DNA from: Dryomyza anilis | Taxonomy: Eukaryota; Arthropoda; Insecta; Diptera; Dryomyzidae | Direction of reading: 5' to 3' | DNA: 64,000 nucleotides | NCBI GenBank assembly: GCA_951804985.1 | Contig: OX638135.1 | Span: 39,654,002-39,718,001 of the forward strand | In this document: positions 20,670-30,937 of the stretch, piece by piece | Layout: every line of letters begins with the position of its first letter | Numbering within the stretch: position 1 is the first letter of the stretch | Notes under the pieces: model-generated | What the model was told of the DNA's origin: nothing | The model's input: the letters and a program-made list of their open reading frames with translations, nothing else | The model's database searches: none | Made by a program: the position numbers and the translations under genes

Positions 20670-22687
20670 CAAAAATGAGCTTTCAAACGTCCGGATCGGA
20701 TTCTGCAACGCAATCGTCTTCGTCAGCAAACAATATTATTGATCCAATGATACTTCCACAATACAAAGCGCAATAGGATCGACTAATTGGAACGTATTCC
20801 GATTCTGATGAGACCAAGTTGTGTCGTTTACTAAAAGGTCACGAACTTGGTGATCAAAAGCCATCGCAATTCCTGCAAAGCATGCCCATTTTAGCATCAT
20901 GTCAACTCAGCAAAACTTTACTGCCTCCAATGCTTTTAGAACAACTGCCATAAGACGTCCGTGCTATCTTGGCAATTAGTCAATTTTCTGATGTTGCAGC
21001 GTTAGCAGCTCAAGCTGAGAAGATTATGGCACTGCGTTCTCCGCAATTAAATGAGATCGCAGTACCCATAAATTCGAATACTATATCTCCACTCTCAAAA
21101 AAGATAGAAGATTAGCAATTGCAAAAAATGATTTCCAATACATGCTGCAATTAGGTGTCATAAGGCCTTCGAAAAGCAATTGGTCGAATCCACTGCACAT
21201 GGTGCCTAAAAATAACGGCGAGTGATGCGTTGGTGACTACAGATTTTTGAACAAAATTATAACTCCAGATAGTTCCATTCATCACCGACTCAACTGTGTC
21301 TCTTGCTGTATGTTGCATTTTCTCTAAACTGGATTTGTTAAGAACCATTTATCAAATTCCAGGCAATCCCGATGATATCGCAAAAACTGCTGTGATTACG
21401 CCATTTGGCCATTTAGTTTGTCAAGATGCCCTTTGTCTAAGAAACGCCGCGCAAAGCTTTCAAAGGTTGATGGACGAAGTTCTCCGAGGGCTGGATTCCA
21501 TCTTCGTGTATATTGATGATGTCCCCATGTTTTCTCATTCACCGCAAGAGCATTTGCGGCATCTACGTATAGTATTCCAGCGATTTCAAGAATATGGTAT
21601 CTTCGTCAATCAAGGGTAATGCAACAAGAAATTGATTTCTTGGGTTATCGTACAAACAACGACGGATTTCTTCCGATTTCATCTAAAGCTGATGCCATTA
21701 ACAATTTTCCTAAGCCTGAAACAATTAAGGATTTAAGAAGATTTTTCGCAATGCTTAATATTCACAGAAGGTGTATGTCAAGAGATGCTGAGGATTGCTG
21801 AACGAATTTTTCAAAGGATCACACAAAAACGATAATCGTCCAGTTCATTGAACTACAGAAACCAGTACTGCCTCCGAAAAGTGTAAAATAGATCTAGCTA
21901 ATGCTGCTTTATTGGCTCATCCCATCATAAAAACTGAAATTTCAGTAAAAGTTGTTGCTTCCGACTTTTCCATTGGCACTGTGTTGGAGCAAAGAATCGT
22001 ACCATCGAAACTTTCATTCTTTACCAAAAAGTTTTTCTTACGATGTACGCATCAGTCCAAACACTTTCGCTGCAGCATCCAAGAAAATGTTGTTGCAGAT
22101 GCTTTTTCAAGAAACGAGGAAATATCAGTTCTTGATTTCAAGCTCTTCGCTAAACTGCACAAAAAGAAATTATTTCTTCTAATAATTCTCTTAATATAAA
22201 ACTGATTCACATTCCTGGTGCAGATGTTAAAATTTATTCTGACGTTCGCAACATCAGCCTCGACCATATATTTCGCATGAGCTACGCAAGAAGATCGATG
22301 GCCAAACGTAACGCTAACGCCAACGTTATCTCTTAACATGCGTCGATCGGTTCTCCCGCTGGCCTGAAGCTTTCCATATGGAAGATAACTCATCCACCAC
22401 ATTTGGTTCAACATTCATAAATGGGTGTCAAGATTTGTCTGTCCGGATGAGTTGCACACCGATAGAGGCCGGCAATTCAAAACAAACGAATTGTACAAAT
22501 CTTCAAAATATAATTTTATACATGAAGTCAGTAGCTGGTTCAAACCATTCAAAAAAGACAATTTTCTTAAAAATGGAATTGCATCTCTACAGTCATGTTT
22601 GGATTAGAAATGATCGTGTTCTTAAACCTTTAGAACAGAAATATCGTCCATAGGAAGTTATAGCAAGATTCCCAAAATACTTTAAAT
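20670..22687 (+). pseudogene. Ty3/gypsy copy B: gag, RT and integrase pieces
   Basis: Gag-like sequence (20670-21110, 'MSFQTSGSDSATQSSS…') with stops leads into RT. A 107-residue frame (21296-21619) reads [39 protein letters not shown] and the catalytic YIDD at 21509-21520. The next frame has DFLGYRT and IKDLRRFF. Integrase scraps (22230-22680) include 'DRFSRWPEAF', 'CPDELHTDRG' and the C-terminal tail. Much of RNase H and integrase is deleted. The tail stops at 22687 where hAT-2 is inserted and resumes at 25386 with 'SIDRLKPAF'. Confidence 0.75.
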
Positions 22688-25377
22688 CAGGGCTAGGAAC
22701 CGAAATTCTATTCTGCGGTTCCGGTTCTATAAAAAAAAATAAAAAAGTGGTTCCGGTACAGGTTCCGGTTCTTAAATTATTTTTTATTTCGAATTCAGTT
22801 CCGGTTCTATAAAAAATAAAATAATGATTCCAGGTCCGGTTCCACAAACAAGCCAAAAAACGCATAAATAAAAATATAAATATTTTTTATTTTTACGTAA
22901 AAACATAATGATATGTATATATCATCTATGTATATAAAAATTAATTGCCGTGCATTAGCCTCGCAAAAATATGAGAAAAGATAGACTGATTTGGATGATT
23001 CTCTTTTGTTTTATTCGTCTCAATACTGGGAATTCGGAAAACTCCCAAGGAAAAATCGAAATTTGTGTTTTGTATGAGAATGCATTAAGTGCACCACCAA
23101 TGGGAATTGTATTTTAATAATGAGGATTCCTTTAAATATCCACTACGGATAGATTGGACAACGTCCCATATAACCGAACTTTTTTAAATGCTATTACTGC
23201 TGACCTCCCAGGGGAGATTTTAATAATGTGACGCGATATGTTTTTCCCTTGAGACTTTTTTCACATGTTGAAGTTGTAAGTAAGGACATTTTACATTGTA
23301 GCATTACAAACTATCTAAATATAAGAAACTGCATATTTCTGCAAAAGTTGTTATATTCTAAAACTCCGTCATATGTTTCAGATAAACTACGTCTTAGCGT
23401 TTCAAACAGAAGCATCAATTTAATTTTGCCAAAATTTAACTATCTACAATCGCAAAGACTATTTTTCATTAACGCAATTCGACTCTCATATTAAAAACAT
23501 AAACAAAACGTGTAAATTTAGGTATTATATACTAATACATTTTTCAGAACAATAATCTATTAACATCTTAAATATACTATTTATAAGTAACCACACATCT
23601 AATCGCTCTTTAAATATTAGAAGTACAATTTTTGCATTATTCTTAATTTTTAATTTTTTAATTTTTACTTTTTTATAAACTGACCTTTTGATTATCTACG
23701 TAATTTTAATTTTGTTGAACTGTAAAATAATCACATCTTATTGTACTAATATATAAATCAAATAAAAAAAATATATACAAAAACTTCGCACCGGTGAAGC
23801 TGTGCACATGTCCAGCTAGTATATATACAACGAAAAAAAACTGTATTACAAGGAAGAAAAATGTCTTCAAAATAAATACATATGTATTTGATTTACGTCC
23901 ATACACAAACGTATTCGTTTATACTTTATTGATATAGTTATTTTGTATGCAATTAACTACATAATTTTACTGCATTTATATACAATTTTTAATACATTTG
24001 TATTGAAAATAACTACATTTTGTCTTTTTTAATACGTCCGAAATATGAAAATACATTACTACATCTTCATTTATTTTAACTACATTCCATATTTATTTAA
24101 CACCAATATGTATGGTATGGTGAAACAACACAATTTTCCAATTTTTCCAGACAGTGTGGTTTCAAAGATTTGGACATATCTGAAATGTTTAAAATAATAT
24201 ATATTAAATATTGACATTTTATCTTTAACTACACCACTACATTTTATCTTTAACATACACCACGCCTCATATAGGCGTGGTGTAAGACGGACGGAAAATA
24301 ATGGACAGGCGACACTTTAGAAATTAAACAGAGCTTAGTGATCTTTAACGAAGGAATTTGGGTGACAGAATTTTTAGAATATTAGGAGACAGTTTCACAC
24401 GGCAGCCATTAAGCTCGATCGGGCGACAATTTATTATTTTAACCCCCTGATCATTTATTTCCTGGTAGCAACGATATCGGCTACAATTTGTTTCAAAATC
24501 GGTGGAATAACGTGTGACTACAATTTTTAATTCATGTATCAAACGAAACGTTGAGTACGCTTGTGTTGAGAGTTGTTTCATATAAATCATACGCGAAGGT
24601 AAAAAGAATGAAACTTTTGTATATCAAAAAAATAGTTGGCAAAACAAAATTATTGAACAAACGTGCGAATCAAAGAGCGAAACGAAAAAAACGTTTTAAA
24701 TACGTTACACAAATTTAGACGAAGGGGACTGAAAACGAGACGATAATAAAAATATACATGATAAGGGGCAAAATAAACTTTTATAGAAAATAATTTGAGT
24801 TTGTATTCAAGCGTCGTGAGTCTCATTCCTCCATGTATGTTTTAAACTAACAAATATAAAAATATATGGAAATTGACCATTTATAAAGTCGCATGGTTTC
24901 ATAGTCGTATTTAAGTTTCCTCGCGGGGACACGATCTTAAACGTTAGTAAAACGTCAACATTAATTATAATATACATCTTTTGAGAAATAAATGAATGAA
25001 ATATTTGTCAAAAATACAAAACATATTTTGTAGGACAATCTATAAGTATAAAGAAAATTTGTAAAGCTCAACATTTTTAAAATGCCATTGTCCACATGTG
25101 TAACTTAATTAATATTTGTTTTTATTTCAAAATTCAATGTCCAAATTGATTTTTGATTTTTCGATATATTAATTTCTGATCTAATTAATTTAGTAATAGT
25201 TTCAGTTCCGGTTCCGGTTCTGGTTTTCTATTCCAGTTCCTGTTCTATAACAAATAAAATAACGATTCCAGTTCCAGTTCCGGTTCCATAAAAAAATTAA
25301 AGAACGGTTCCAGTTCAAGTTCTATAAAAATGAAACGGTTCCGGTCCGGTTACAGTTCCGGTTCCACCCGAGCTCTG
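22688..25377. mobile_element. hAT-type element (hAT-2) with GGTTCC subterminal arrays
   Basis: Ends are CAGGGCTAGGAACCG at 22688 and, inverted, CAGAGCTCGGGTGGAACCG at 25377. A perfect 8-bp target duplication CTTTAAAT lies at 22680-22687 and 25378-25385. Both are diagnostic of hAT transposition. Each end has 150-190 bp packed with GGTTCC/GGTTCT motifs (22698-22850 and 25200-25372), a likely transposase-binding array. The 2.3-kb interior is AT-rich, holds a LINE scrap near 23228-23494 and a 29-bp hairpin at 24256-24284, and shows no transposase, so it is non-autonomous. Confidence 0.88.
23228..23494 (+). pseudogene. LINE RT C-terminal scrap inside hAT-2
   Basis: An 88-residue frame has the pattern seen after the RT domain of CR1/jockey-like LINEs: RNCIFLQKLLYSKTPSY, S-NRSINLILPKFNYLQS and RLFFINAIRLSY. 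The conserved trailing 'WN-LP' is lost at the stop. There are no other LINE parts nearby, so it is a 5'-truncated or internally captured piece carried by hAT-2. Assignment to a clade is uncertain. Confidence 0.5.
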
Positions 25378-25385
25378 CTTTAAAT

Positions 25386-25450
25386 TGATCATCAACAACA
25401 AATAATACAACATTTCAATTGATAGACTGAAGCCCGCTTTTATTGAAATC
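25386..25450 (+). pseudogene. Gypsy copy B C-terminal tail, right of hAT-2
   Basis: Directly after the hAT-2 target duplication the gypsy integrase tail goes on in frame with its left half (residues SIDRLKPAFIEIE). No 3' LTR follows; BEL sequence resumes by about 25490. The gypsy copy therefore lost its right end. Confidence 0.6.
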
Positions 25451-25489
25451 GAATTTTCGGACATTGACATTATTTCTAATCGGAAGTGC

Positions 25490-26251
25490 TGAATATTGGC
25501 CTATAAATAAGCATTTTTAATTGTCACAATAAGAAACAATTGAATACAATTTTTGAGTTGATTTCAAATAACTCATCTTTTACACAATTACTTCGAGTTT
25601 TTGTATACATTTACCGTTTTATCAGTAGGAAAAACGAGAAATTCGATTAACTTAAACCGACTGCGAAAGAACTAAAATGGGCTTTCCTGAAAATTATTAA
25701 AATGATTCAGAGACATGAATTTGCAATTGAAATTCATAAATTACAAAAATCTGAAACCCTGCCGCCAAGCATTAAAAAATGTATCCGTTCAATCACAAGT
25801 TAAAATATGAAAATAAATCTTTGTCACTTCTTCGTGTTGGCGGCAGACTTCTTAACGCATACATTGCGTACGACGCGAAATTTCCACATCTTATGCCGAA
25901 AAAATATCACTTCGTAGAAATTTATTTACGGTATCTGCATATAACTATCATGCTGGACTAAAAACTTTGGTAGCACTTCTTCAACAGCAAATTTGGTTAA
26001 AAACTCTCGAAAAGCTTACAGTAGAACCGTTCGAACCTGCGTTTATTGCTTTCACTATAAGCCTAAGCTTCCTACTCAGATAATGGGAAACTTGCCTTTA
26101 GATCATTTGAAGGCACTACGAACGTTTTATGGTGGCGAAGATTTTTGTGGTCCCGTATATACGTCGCTAAAAATTCACGGTCGACTACCCGTAAACCACC
26201 ACCCCCAAGAACTTGTTAGCTATTTGACTTCTAAATGTTTTAGTAATGTTC
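25490..26251 (+). pseudogene. BEL/Pao segment 4: integrase N-terminal part
   Basis: Across several frames one reads the region before integrase ('ELKWAFLKIIKMIQRHEFA'), then LLRVGGRLLNAYIAYDAKFP, 'PKKYHFVEIYLRYLH', 'LVALLQQQIWL', the zinc-binding CVYCFHYKPKLPTQIMGNLP, and the DDE start 'FCGPVYTSLKIHGR'. The order and wording match BEL/Pao integrases. It ends with 'LTSKCFSNVL' at the left LTR of gypsy copy C and resumes at 30938. Confidence 0.8.
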
Positions 26252-26951
26252 TGTGACGATACCATTTCAGACGAAATGATACCGCACAATAATCAAACAA
26301 CGCAAACATATTAAACACAGCTAGAATGAACACCACCACAACACAGCCAACTTCATCACTCACTTTCCAGAAACGCGTATAAAAGCGAGCGCGCAACGAA
26401 AATCGCTCTCTCTTTTGCTGTTGACCGACTGACGAACAACATTGACGGCTATACTGTAGCGTGATATGTATAAATACGCCAGATGCAGTATAGTCAACGA
26501 ACGCCCGTAGGAACGTTGGACTTTTCGAATCGAGTTTGAACAGAGGTGGGAGTGGTTGAAGTGACGCGTCTTCGTTTCATGGAAACCACTGGGGTGATCA
26601 CGTGTTTTGAGTAGCTTTAGCGCCCTGGACATGGGCATGACTGCATCAACGCCGTGGAGTTACACCGTGAAACTACGCCGTGGAACTACACCCAGGAGCT
26701 ACACCCTGATGCACGAGTAAGAATTATCTCCATATAGGGTTAATTATATTTGCCTGAAGCAATAAATATGAAACGATAAAATTAATTAAGTTCAATAAAT
26801 AAAACATTGAATTAAAATATAAATTTAACCGCGTCGCATTTTATTTAAAAATATCGGGGACCCCTGCGAAATATAAATTCTGTAACGCACAAGAATACCT
26901 GGAGCCCGCTGAGCATACCCCGGCTATAGACCGGAAACCGGGTTCGTTACA
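26252..26951 (+). repeat. 5' LTR of element C
   Basis: 700 bp, from TGTGACGATACC to GGTTCGTTACA. It contains an 'ACGCGTATAAAAGCGAGCG' TATA-like stretch at about 26385 and an AATAAA-type signal cluster near 26760. It has about 200 bp (about 26470-26660) that the 3' LTR lacks, and it lacks about 60 bp that the 3' LTR has. The two LTRs are therefore length variants, not simple copies from one round of reverse transcription. Confidence 0.85.
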
Positions 26952-26970
26952 TGGCGCCCGAGCAGGGACC
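26952..26970 (+). promoter_or_regulatory. Primer-binding site, tRNA-Lys type
   Basis: TGGCGCCCGAGCAGGGACC lies directly after the LTR's terminal CA. It differs at about one position from the TGGCGCCCGAACAGGGAC site used with tRNA-Lys in many retroelements, so tRNA-Lys priming is the likely mode. Confidence 0.75.
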
Positions 26971-27667
26971 CTGAAATGCGCAGAAAAAAAAATTGCATAA
27001 TAAAGTAAGTTGCGCGCGGTTTTAATAAACAAATAAAATAAATCGCCGTCGCACGATCGTATGATGCACGGCGCATGAAAATAATAAATGAACACGATGA
27101 ATGATGAAATAAAAACGCGCGTCTCAGCGCGTCTCAGCCCATGAGAAAATAAAGTAAAGTGGAACAGAAAACAGTGGGTAGAACGTTAAATAAATAAAGA
27201 AACAACTAATGAAAAGAACATTGAAACATAAAACGCCGCGATCGAAATTAAACACGCATGAAAACAGATGCACGATGAACAGAAAGCGAGGAAAAAGTAC
27301 ATGAAGTAAATACAAATCAAATACAAAGAAAAAAAAAGTGAGCCCCTGATAAAAAAAAGAGAAACAACAAGAAATAAAGACAGTGAAACGAAAAGACGGC
27401 AGCGAGCGTCGCTAAAACGAGCCGCACGAAAAACGCAGTCAAAATTAGCATTGAAAAATAAAAAGAAACACGGGAAAAAAACCAGTGACAGCCACAGAAA
27501 AAAAAGTAGTAGAAAAAATGATCATACAATTAAACAGTGAAAATAAAATAAACATTGAGTAAAGACTAAAGTGAACAAAGAAGAAAAGCGCGCGGTGCTA
27601 TCAGTGAGAAATAAATAATAAAAAAAAGAAAGGCCCCTAAAACAAATTTAAAATCATCGAAAAAAAT

Positions 27668-28573
27668 ATGGTCAAATTGACGTGGGTGTACGGTCTCCGC
27701 AAGGAGGACCTCACGGCGTACGCGGCGGAGTTTGGTTTCGGCGGTACCGGGACGGTGGAGGAGCTACGGAGGAACTTTGCGGCCTTTATCAACTAAGGGC
27801 AGTTTTCCAGCGACGTGCTAGAAAAGTTCGAGAAGCTAGAGCTGAGGCACACGAAAAGTGCGTCACCATTACCGTCGGCGGTAGCCAGTGAACCGCCGGA
27901 GCAACGAAAATTGTCGTTTGTTCCGTACACCACAAACCCCACGCTGACCACAACGCAGGTGCTCTTTCGTGGGCGCTGCCTTCACTCACCACGATGCCGG
28001 CAATGTCGCAATTGCCACCTACGTCACTTAATTTCCCCACAGTTTATAGAACGGCCTGCACGCAAAATATCAGGCACGAACCCTACGGGGGCACACATGC
28101 TCAACAGATGCTGCCTTTCGTTGGCATGGCAGCAGCTGAACGACCGCCGGACGGAGGGACATGGGAGCAACCAGCAACGCAGGACATTCGCACGGCGATG
28201 AGTCACACAGGCACAATCGCGGCACAGGCGGCCGCTATGGATCGCATCAGTAAGTGGCCAGTTCGACGCCATCAGCGACCCGTTGGTTTTCATCGAGCGC
28301 GTCGAGGAGCTGACGCGGAACTACGGGATCAACCGCGACTGGCTACCAAGCGTGATATCACACCTGTTAGTAGACAGCGCACAGGTATGGTATCGCACCA
28401 GTCGTACGCAATGGCAAAGATGGTGTGACTTCAAGGACGACTTGTTGCGATTATTCCTGCCGCCAGGGTTTTATGAAGACTTAGACGATGCCCTCCGCAG
28501 TAGGAAGCAGCGTGAATCCTTTAGGGATTACGTCTTGGCTATGAGGAATATGATGCGGCACGCACAGTATTGA
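27668..28573 (+). pseudogene. Element C Gag, N-terminal and capsid parts
   Basis: The start at 27668 opens with a SAP-like helix-turn-helix (LRKEDLTAYAAEFGF…GTVEELRRNF). It ends at a TAA (27797) after 43 residues and continues in the same frame to about 28000 (27815-28201 is open). It then shifts frame twice. The capsid part reads VFIERVEELTRNYGINRDWL, 'AQVWYRT' and 'WCDFKDDLLRLFLPPGFYEDL' (28283-28573), a usual Ty3/gypsy capsid pattern, and ends at a stop. One nonsense change and at least three frame changes make it non-functional. Confidence 0.75.
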
Positions 28574-28622
28574 GCAGCAGGAGCTGCAGCGCATATTACG
28601 AAATTGCCGCCAAGAATATCAA

Positions 28623-30251
28623 TTGTATATTCGGCGCCGCGATTTTACGACGCTGGCTGAGCTAATAAGACTGGCGGATGAACTGGATGTCATCCAAGGC
28701 ATGGGACATGCGCAGCCACATCATGCACCACGACCCCGGCAGGAGTACAACCGACGTCTGGAGGATAACCACAGCGAACGTATCAACCCGAGGACCGCAT
28801 GCAGACGTTGTGGCCACGGTGGCCACTACCAAGTAGACTGCCGAAACGATGCAGTTATGTTCTGCTGGGACTGCGGTAAAAGAGGGGTGCGGAGCATTGA
28901 GTGCTGCAGACGACCGAGGGAACCGCCAGTAACGTGGACTAGCCGTCTTCCCGAAAATATTATCCCGTATCCCGCAGTAGGCCTCAAACAAGAGGAGAAA
29001 CGAATAGTCGCAACGGTGATTCTGGACGGTAGACTGATGACTGCTACCATCGATACAGGTGCAACACGTAATTTCATCAGTCAACAATGCGAAGACGAAC
29101 TAAAGACTTCGCAAAACATCGAGCGGACGGACATCATAGTAAAGATGGCCGACGGCGGCTCGAGGCAGGTCTACAAGGAAATTAAAGTCAACGTCAGGAT
29201 AGGAGGAAAGGTGTTCCTTTTGCCTTTTCTCATTTTGCCAGAGGTGATAGACCATGTGATCCTAGGCATGGATTTCCTGCAGCGGGCAGGCACCACTCTG
29301 AGTTGTGGGAGCCATAGTGTGACGTTGCACGAAACGTCGCAGCATCGAGAGCAGCAGAAATCTGCAGTGTGCACGGTAGCAGACGCCCAGTCGATGATGC
29401 ACACGGGCACCTTACAGCGGACGGCTGTAGCGGTGAAGCAGCATAAGACTGTGCACTACACGACGGCGGGCACCGTACAGCGGACGGCTGTAGCGGTGAA
29501 GCAGCATAAGGCTGTGCACTACACGACGGCGGGCACCGTACAGCGGACGGCTGTAGCGGTGAAGCAGCATATGGCTGTGCACTACACGACGGCGGATACC
29601 GTACAGCGGACGGCTGTAGCGGCGACGCAGCAGAAGGCTGCGTACCACAGGTCAACGGGCACCTTACAGCGGACGGCTGTAGCGGTGAAGCAGCATAAAG
29701 ATGCGTACCACAGGTCAACGGGCACCGTACAGCGGACGGCTGTAGCGGTGAAGCAGCATAAGGCTGTGCACTACACGACGGCGGATACCGTACAGCGGAC
29801 GGCTGTAGCGGCGACGCAGCAGAAGGCTGCGTACCACATGTTATCGGGCACCGTACAGCGGACGGCTGTAGCGGTGAAACAACGAAGGGTCGCACTCGAA
29901 GAAATTCACGCCACTCATCAGATGGCTCTAGCGGCTATACAGCAAAAGGCTAAACAGCAGAGTACGCAGCGGACGGCTGTAGCAGCAGTACCATCGTCGA
30001 TAACAACGAGCGCTGCACAGTGGACGGCTGTGGTTGCACAGATGGCCGTTCCCACAGAAGATAGACGACATGTTATCACAGAGAAAACGACGAGCGCCGC
30101 ACAGTGGACGGCTGTGCTCTCAGCAGATAGGCGTCAGGTGACAACAGACGTGGCAACGAGCGCCGCACAGCGGACGGCTGTGCAGGCGATACATCTAGGC
30201 GATGCTTATATGGCTACATCGATTGATGAGACCATAAAATGGCCCCAATAG
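28623..30251 (+). CDS. Element C Gag end, protease and repeat-rich tail (542 aa)
   Basis: An uninterrupted frame, opened here at its first ATG; the natural protein would begin in the broken upstream gag. Residues 1-55 are the end of capsid. CCHC knuckles lie at 28800-28841 (CRRCGHGGHYQVDC) and 28863-28904 (CWDCGKRGVRSIEC, unusual spacing). An aspartic protease follows with DTGA at 29052-29063 and the closing 'VILGMDFLQ'. From about residue 260 the protein becomes a 21-residue repeat (TVQRTAVAVKQHKAVHYTTAG) copied eight times, then looser copies of the QRTAV core. No RT, RNase H or integrase follows. The lack of stops over 1.6 kb is partly explained by high GC and the repeats. Confidence 0.75.
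   Translation: MYIRRRDFTTLAELIRLADELDVIQGMGHAQPHHAPRPRQEYNRRLEDNHSERINPRTACRRCGHGGHYQVDCRNDAVMFCWDCGKRGVRSIECCRRPREPPVTWTSRLPENIIPYPAVGLKQEEKRIVATVILDGRLMTATIDTGATRNFISQQCEDELKTSQNIERTDIIVKMADGGSRQVYKEIKVNVRIGGKVFLLPFLILPEVIDHVILGMDFLQRAGTTLSCGSHSVTLHETSQHREQQKSAVCTVADAQSMMHTGTLQRTAVAVKQHKTVHYTTAGTVQRTAVAVKQHKAVHYTTAGTVQRTAVAVKQHMAVHYTTADTVQRTAVAATQQKAAYHRSTGTLQRTAVAVKQHKDAYHRSTGTVQRTAVAVKQHKAVHYTTADTVQRTAVAATQQKAAYHMLSGTVQRTAVAVKQRRVALEEIHATHQMALAAIQQKAKQQSTQRTAVAAVPSSITTSAAQWTAVVAQMAVPTEDRRHVITEKTTSAAQWTAVLSADRRQVTTDVATSAAQRTAVQAIHLGDAYMATSIDETIKWPQ
29415..29918 (+). repeat. Coding minisatellite, 63-bp period, 8 copies
   Basis: CAGCGGACGGCTGTAGCGG recurs at 29415, 29478, 29541, 29604, 29667, 29730, 29793 and 29856, exactly 63 bp apart, keeping the frame. 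Two unit types alternate: one with GTGAAGCAGCATAAGGC, one with GCGACGCAGCAGAAGGC. Four further copies of the CAGYGGACGGCTGT core follow irregularly at about 29968, 30018, 30100 and 30168. The array is on the sense strand of the Gag-protease frame. Confidence 0.9.
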
Positions 30252-30418
30252 CTGATCGATTTGGCATCACGGATAATTCGCGACAAACCTGGTCGGAAGA
30301 CGTCGTTCGCACGTACCATAAAGGGTATGAAGTACCGAGTACGGTTGAACCGCAACGGCGCTGTGAGTATCACCAACCGGACACAGAATCGTCCACCCAC
30401 CCCGAAGTAAGTGGGGGG

Positions 30419-30937
30419 TGTGACGATACCATTTCAGACGAAATGATACCGCACAATAATCAAACAACGCAAACATATTAAACACAGCTAGAATGAACAC
30501 CTCCACAACACAGCCAACTTCATCACTCACTTTCCAGTGAGCTTGCCAAGCGCAGCCTACTTCACCACTAACAACGAACAAGAAGGAAGAAGAAGAAACG
30601 CGTATAAAAGCAAGTGCGCGCAACGAAAATCGCTCTCTCTTTTGCTGTTGACCGACTGACGAACAACATTGACGGCTATACTGTAACGTGGTACACCGTG
30701 AAACTATGCCGTGGAACTACACCCAGGAGCTACACCCTGATGCACGAGTAAGAATTATCTCCATATATGGTTAATTATATTTTCTTGAAGCAATAAATAT
30801 GAAACGATAAAATTAATGAAGTTCAATAAATAAAACATTGAATTAAAATTTAAATTTAACCGTGTCGCATTTTATTTAAAAACACCTGCGCCCGCTGAGC
30901 ATACCCCGGCTATAGACCGGAAACCGGGTTCGTTACA
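30419..30937 (+). repeat. 3' LTR of element C
   Basis: 519 bp with the same ends as the 5' LTR. It lacks the roughly 200-bp central part of the 5' LTR but carries an extra purine-rich insert (AACAAGAAGGAAGAAGAAG at about 30577). A GTGGGGGG purine tract lies just before it (30410-30418), fitting a polypurine tract. Confidence 0.85.

Larger units (their letters stand above)
26252..30937 (+). mobile_element. Ty3/gypsy-type element C: LTRs, Gag and protease, no pol
   Basis: LTRs start TGTGACGATACC and end GGTTCGTTACA. A primer-binding site abuts the 5' LTR. The 4-bp flanks GTTC (26248-26251) and ATTC (30938-30941) differ by one base and probably represent the target duplication. Between the LTRs lie a non-coding leader of about 700 bp, a gag with one stop and three frame changes, and one long frame with two zinc knuckles, an aspartic protease and a coding minisatellite. 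RT, RNase H and integrase are absent, and the frame ends 168 bp before the 3' LTR. The element is GC-richer than its surroundings. It would need enzymes from a related autonomous element. Confidence 0.85.

Noticed and set aside
22688..22860. GGTTCC stretches as telomeric or simple satellite DNA
   Set aside because: They lie just inside paired hAT ends with an 8-bp duplication, so a subterminal array is the better explanation.
29230..29895. 221-residue open frame on the minus strand
   Set aside because: It is the shadow of the GC-rich 63-bp repeats. Its Pro/Ser/Ala-rich repeats mirror the sense repeats and it has no domain of its own.
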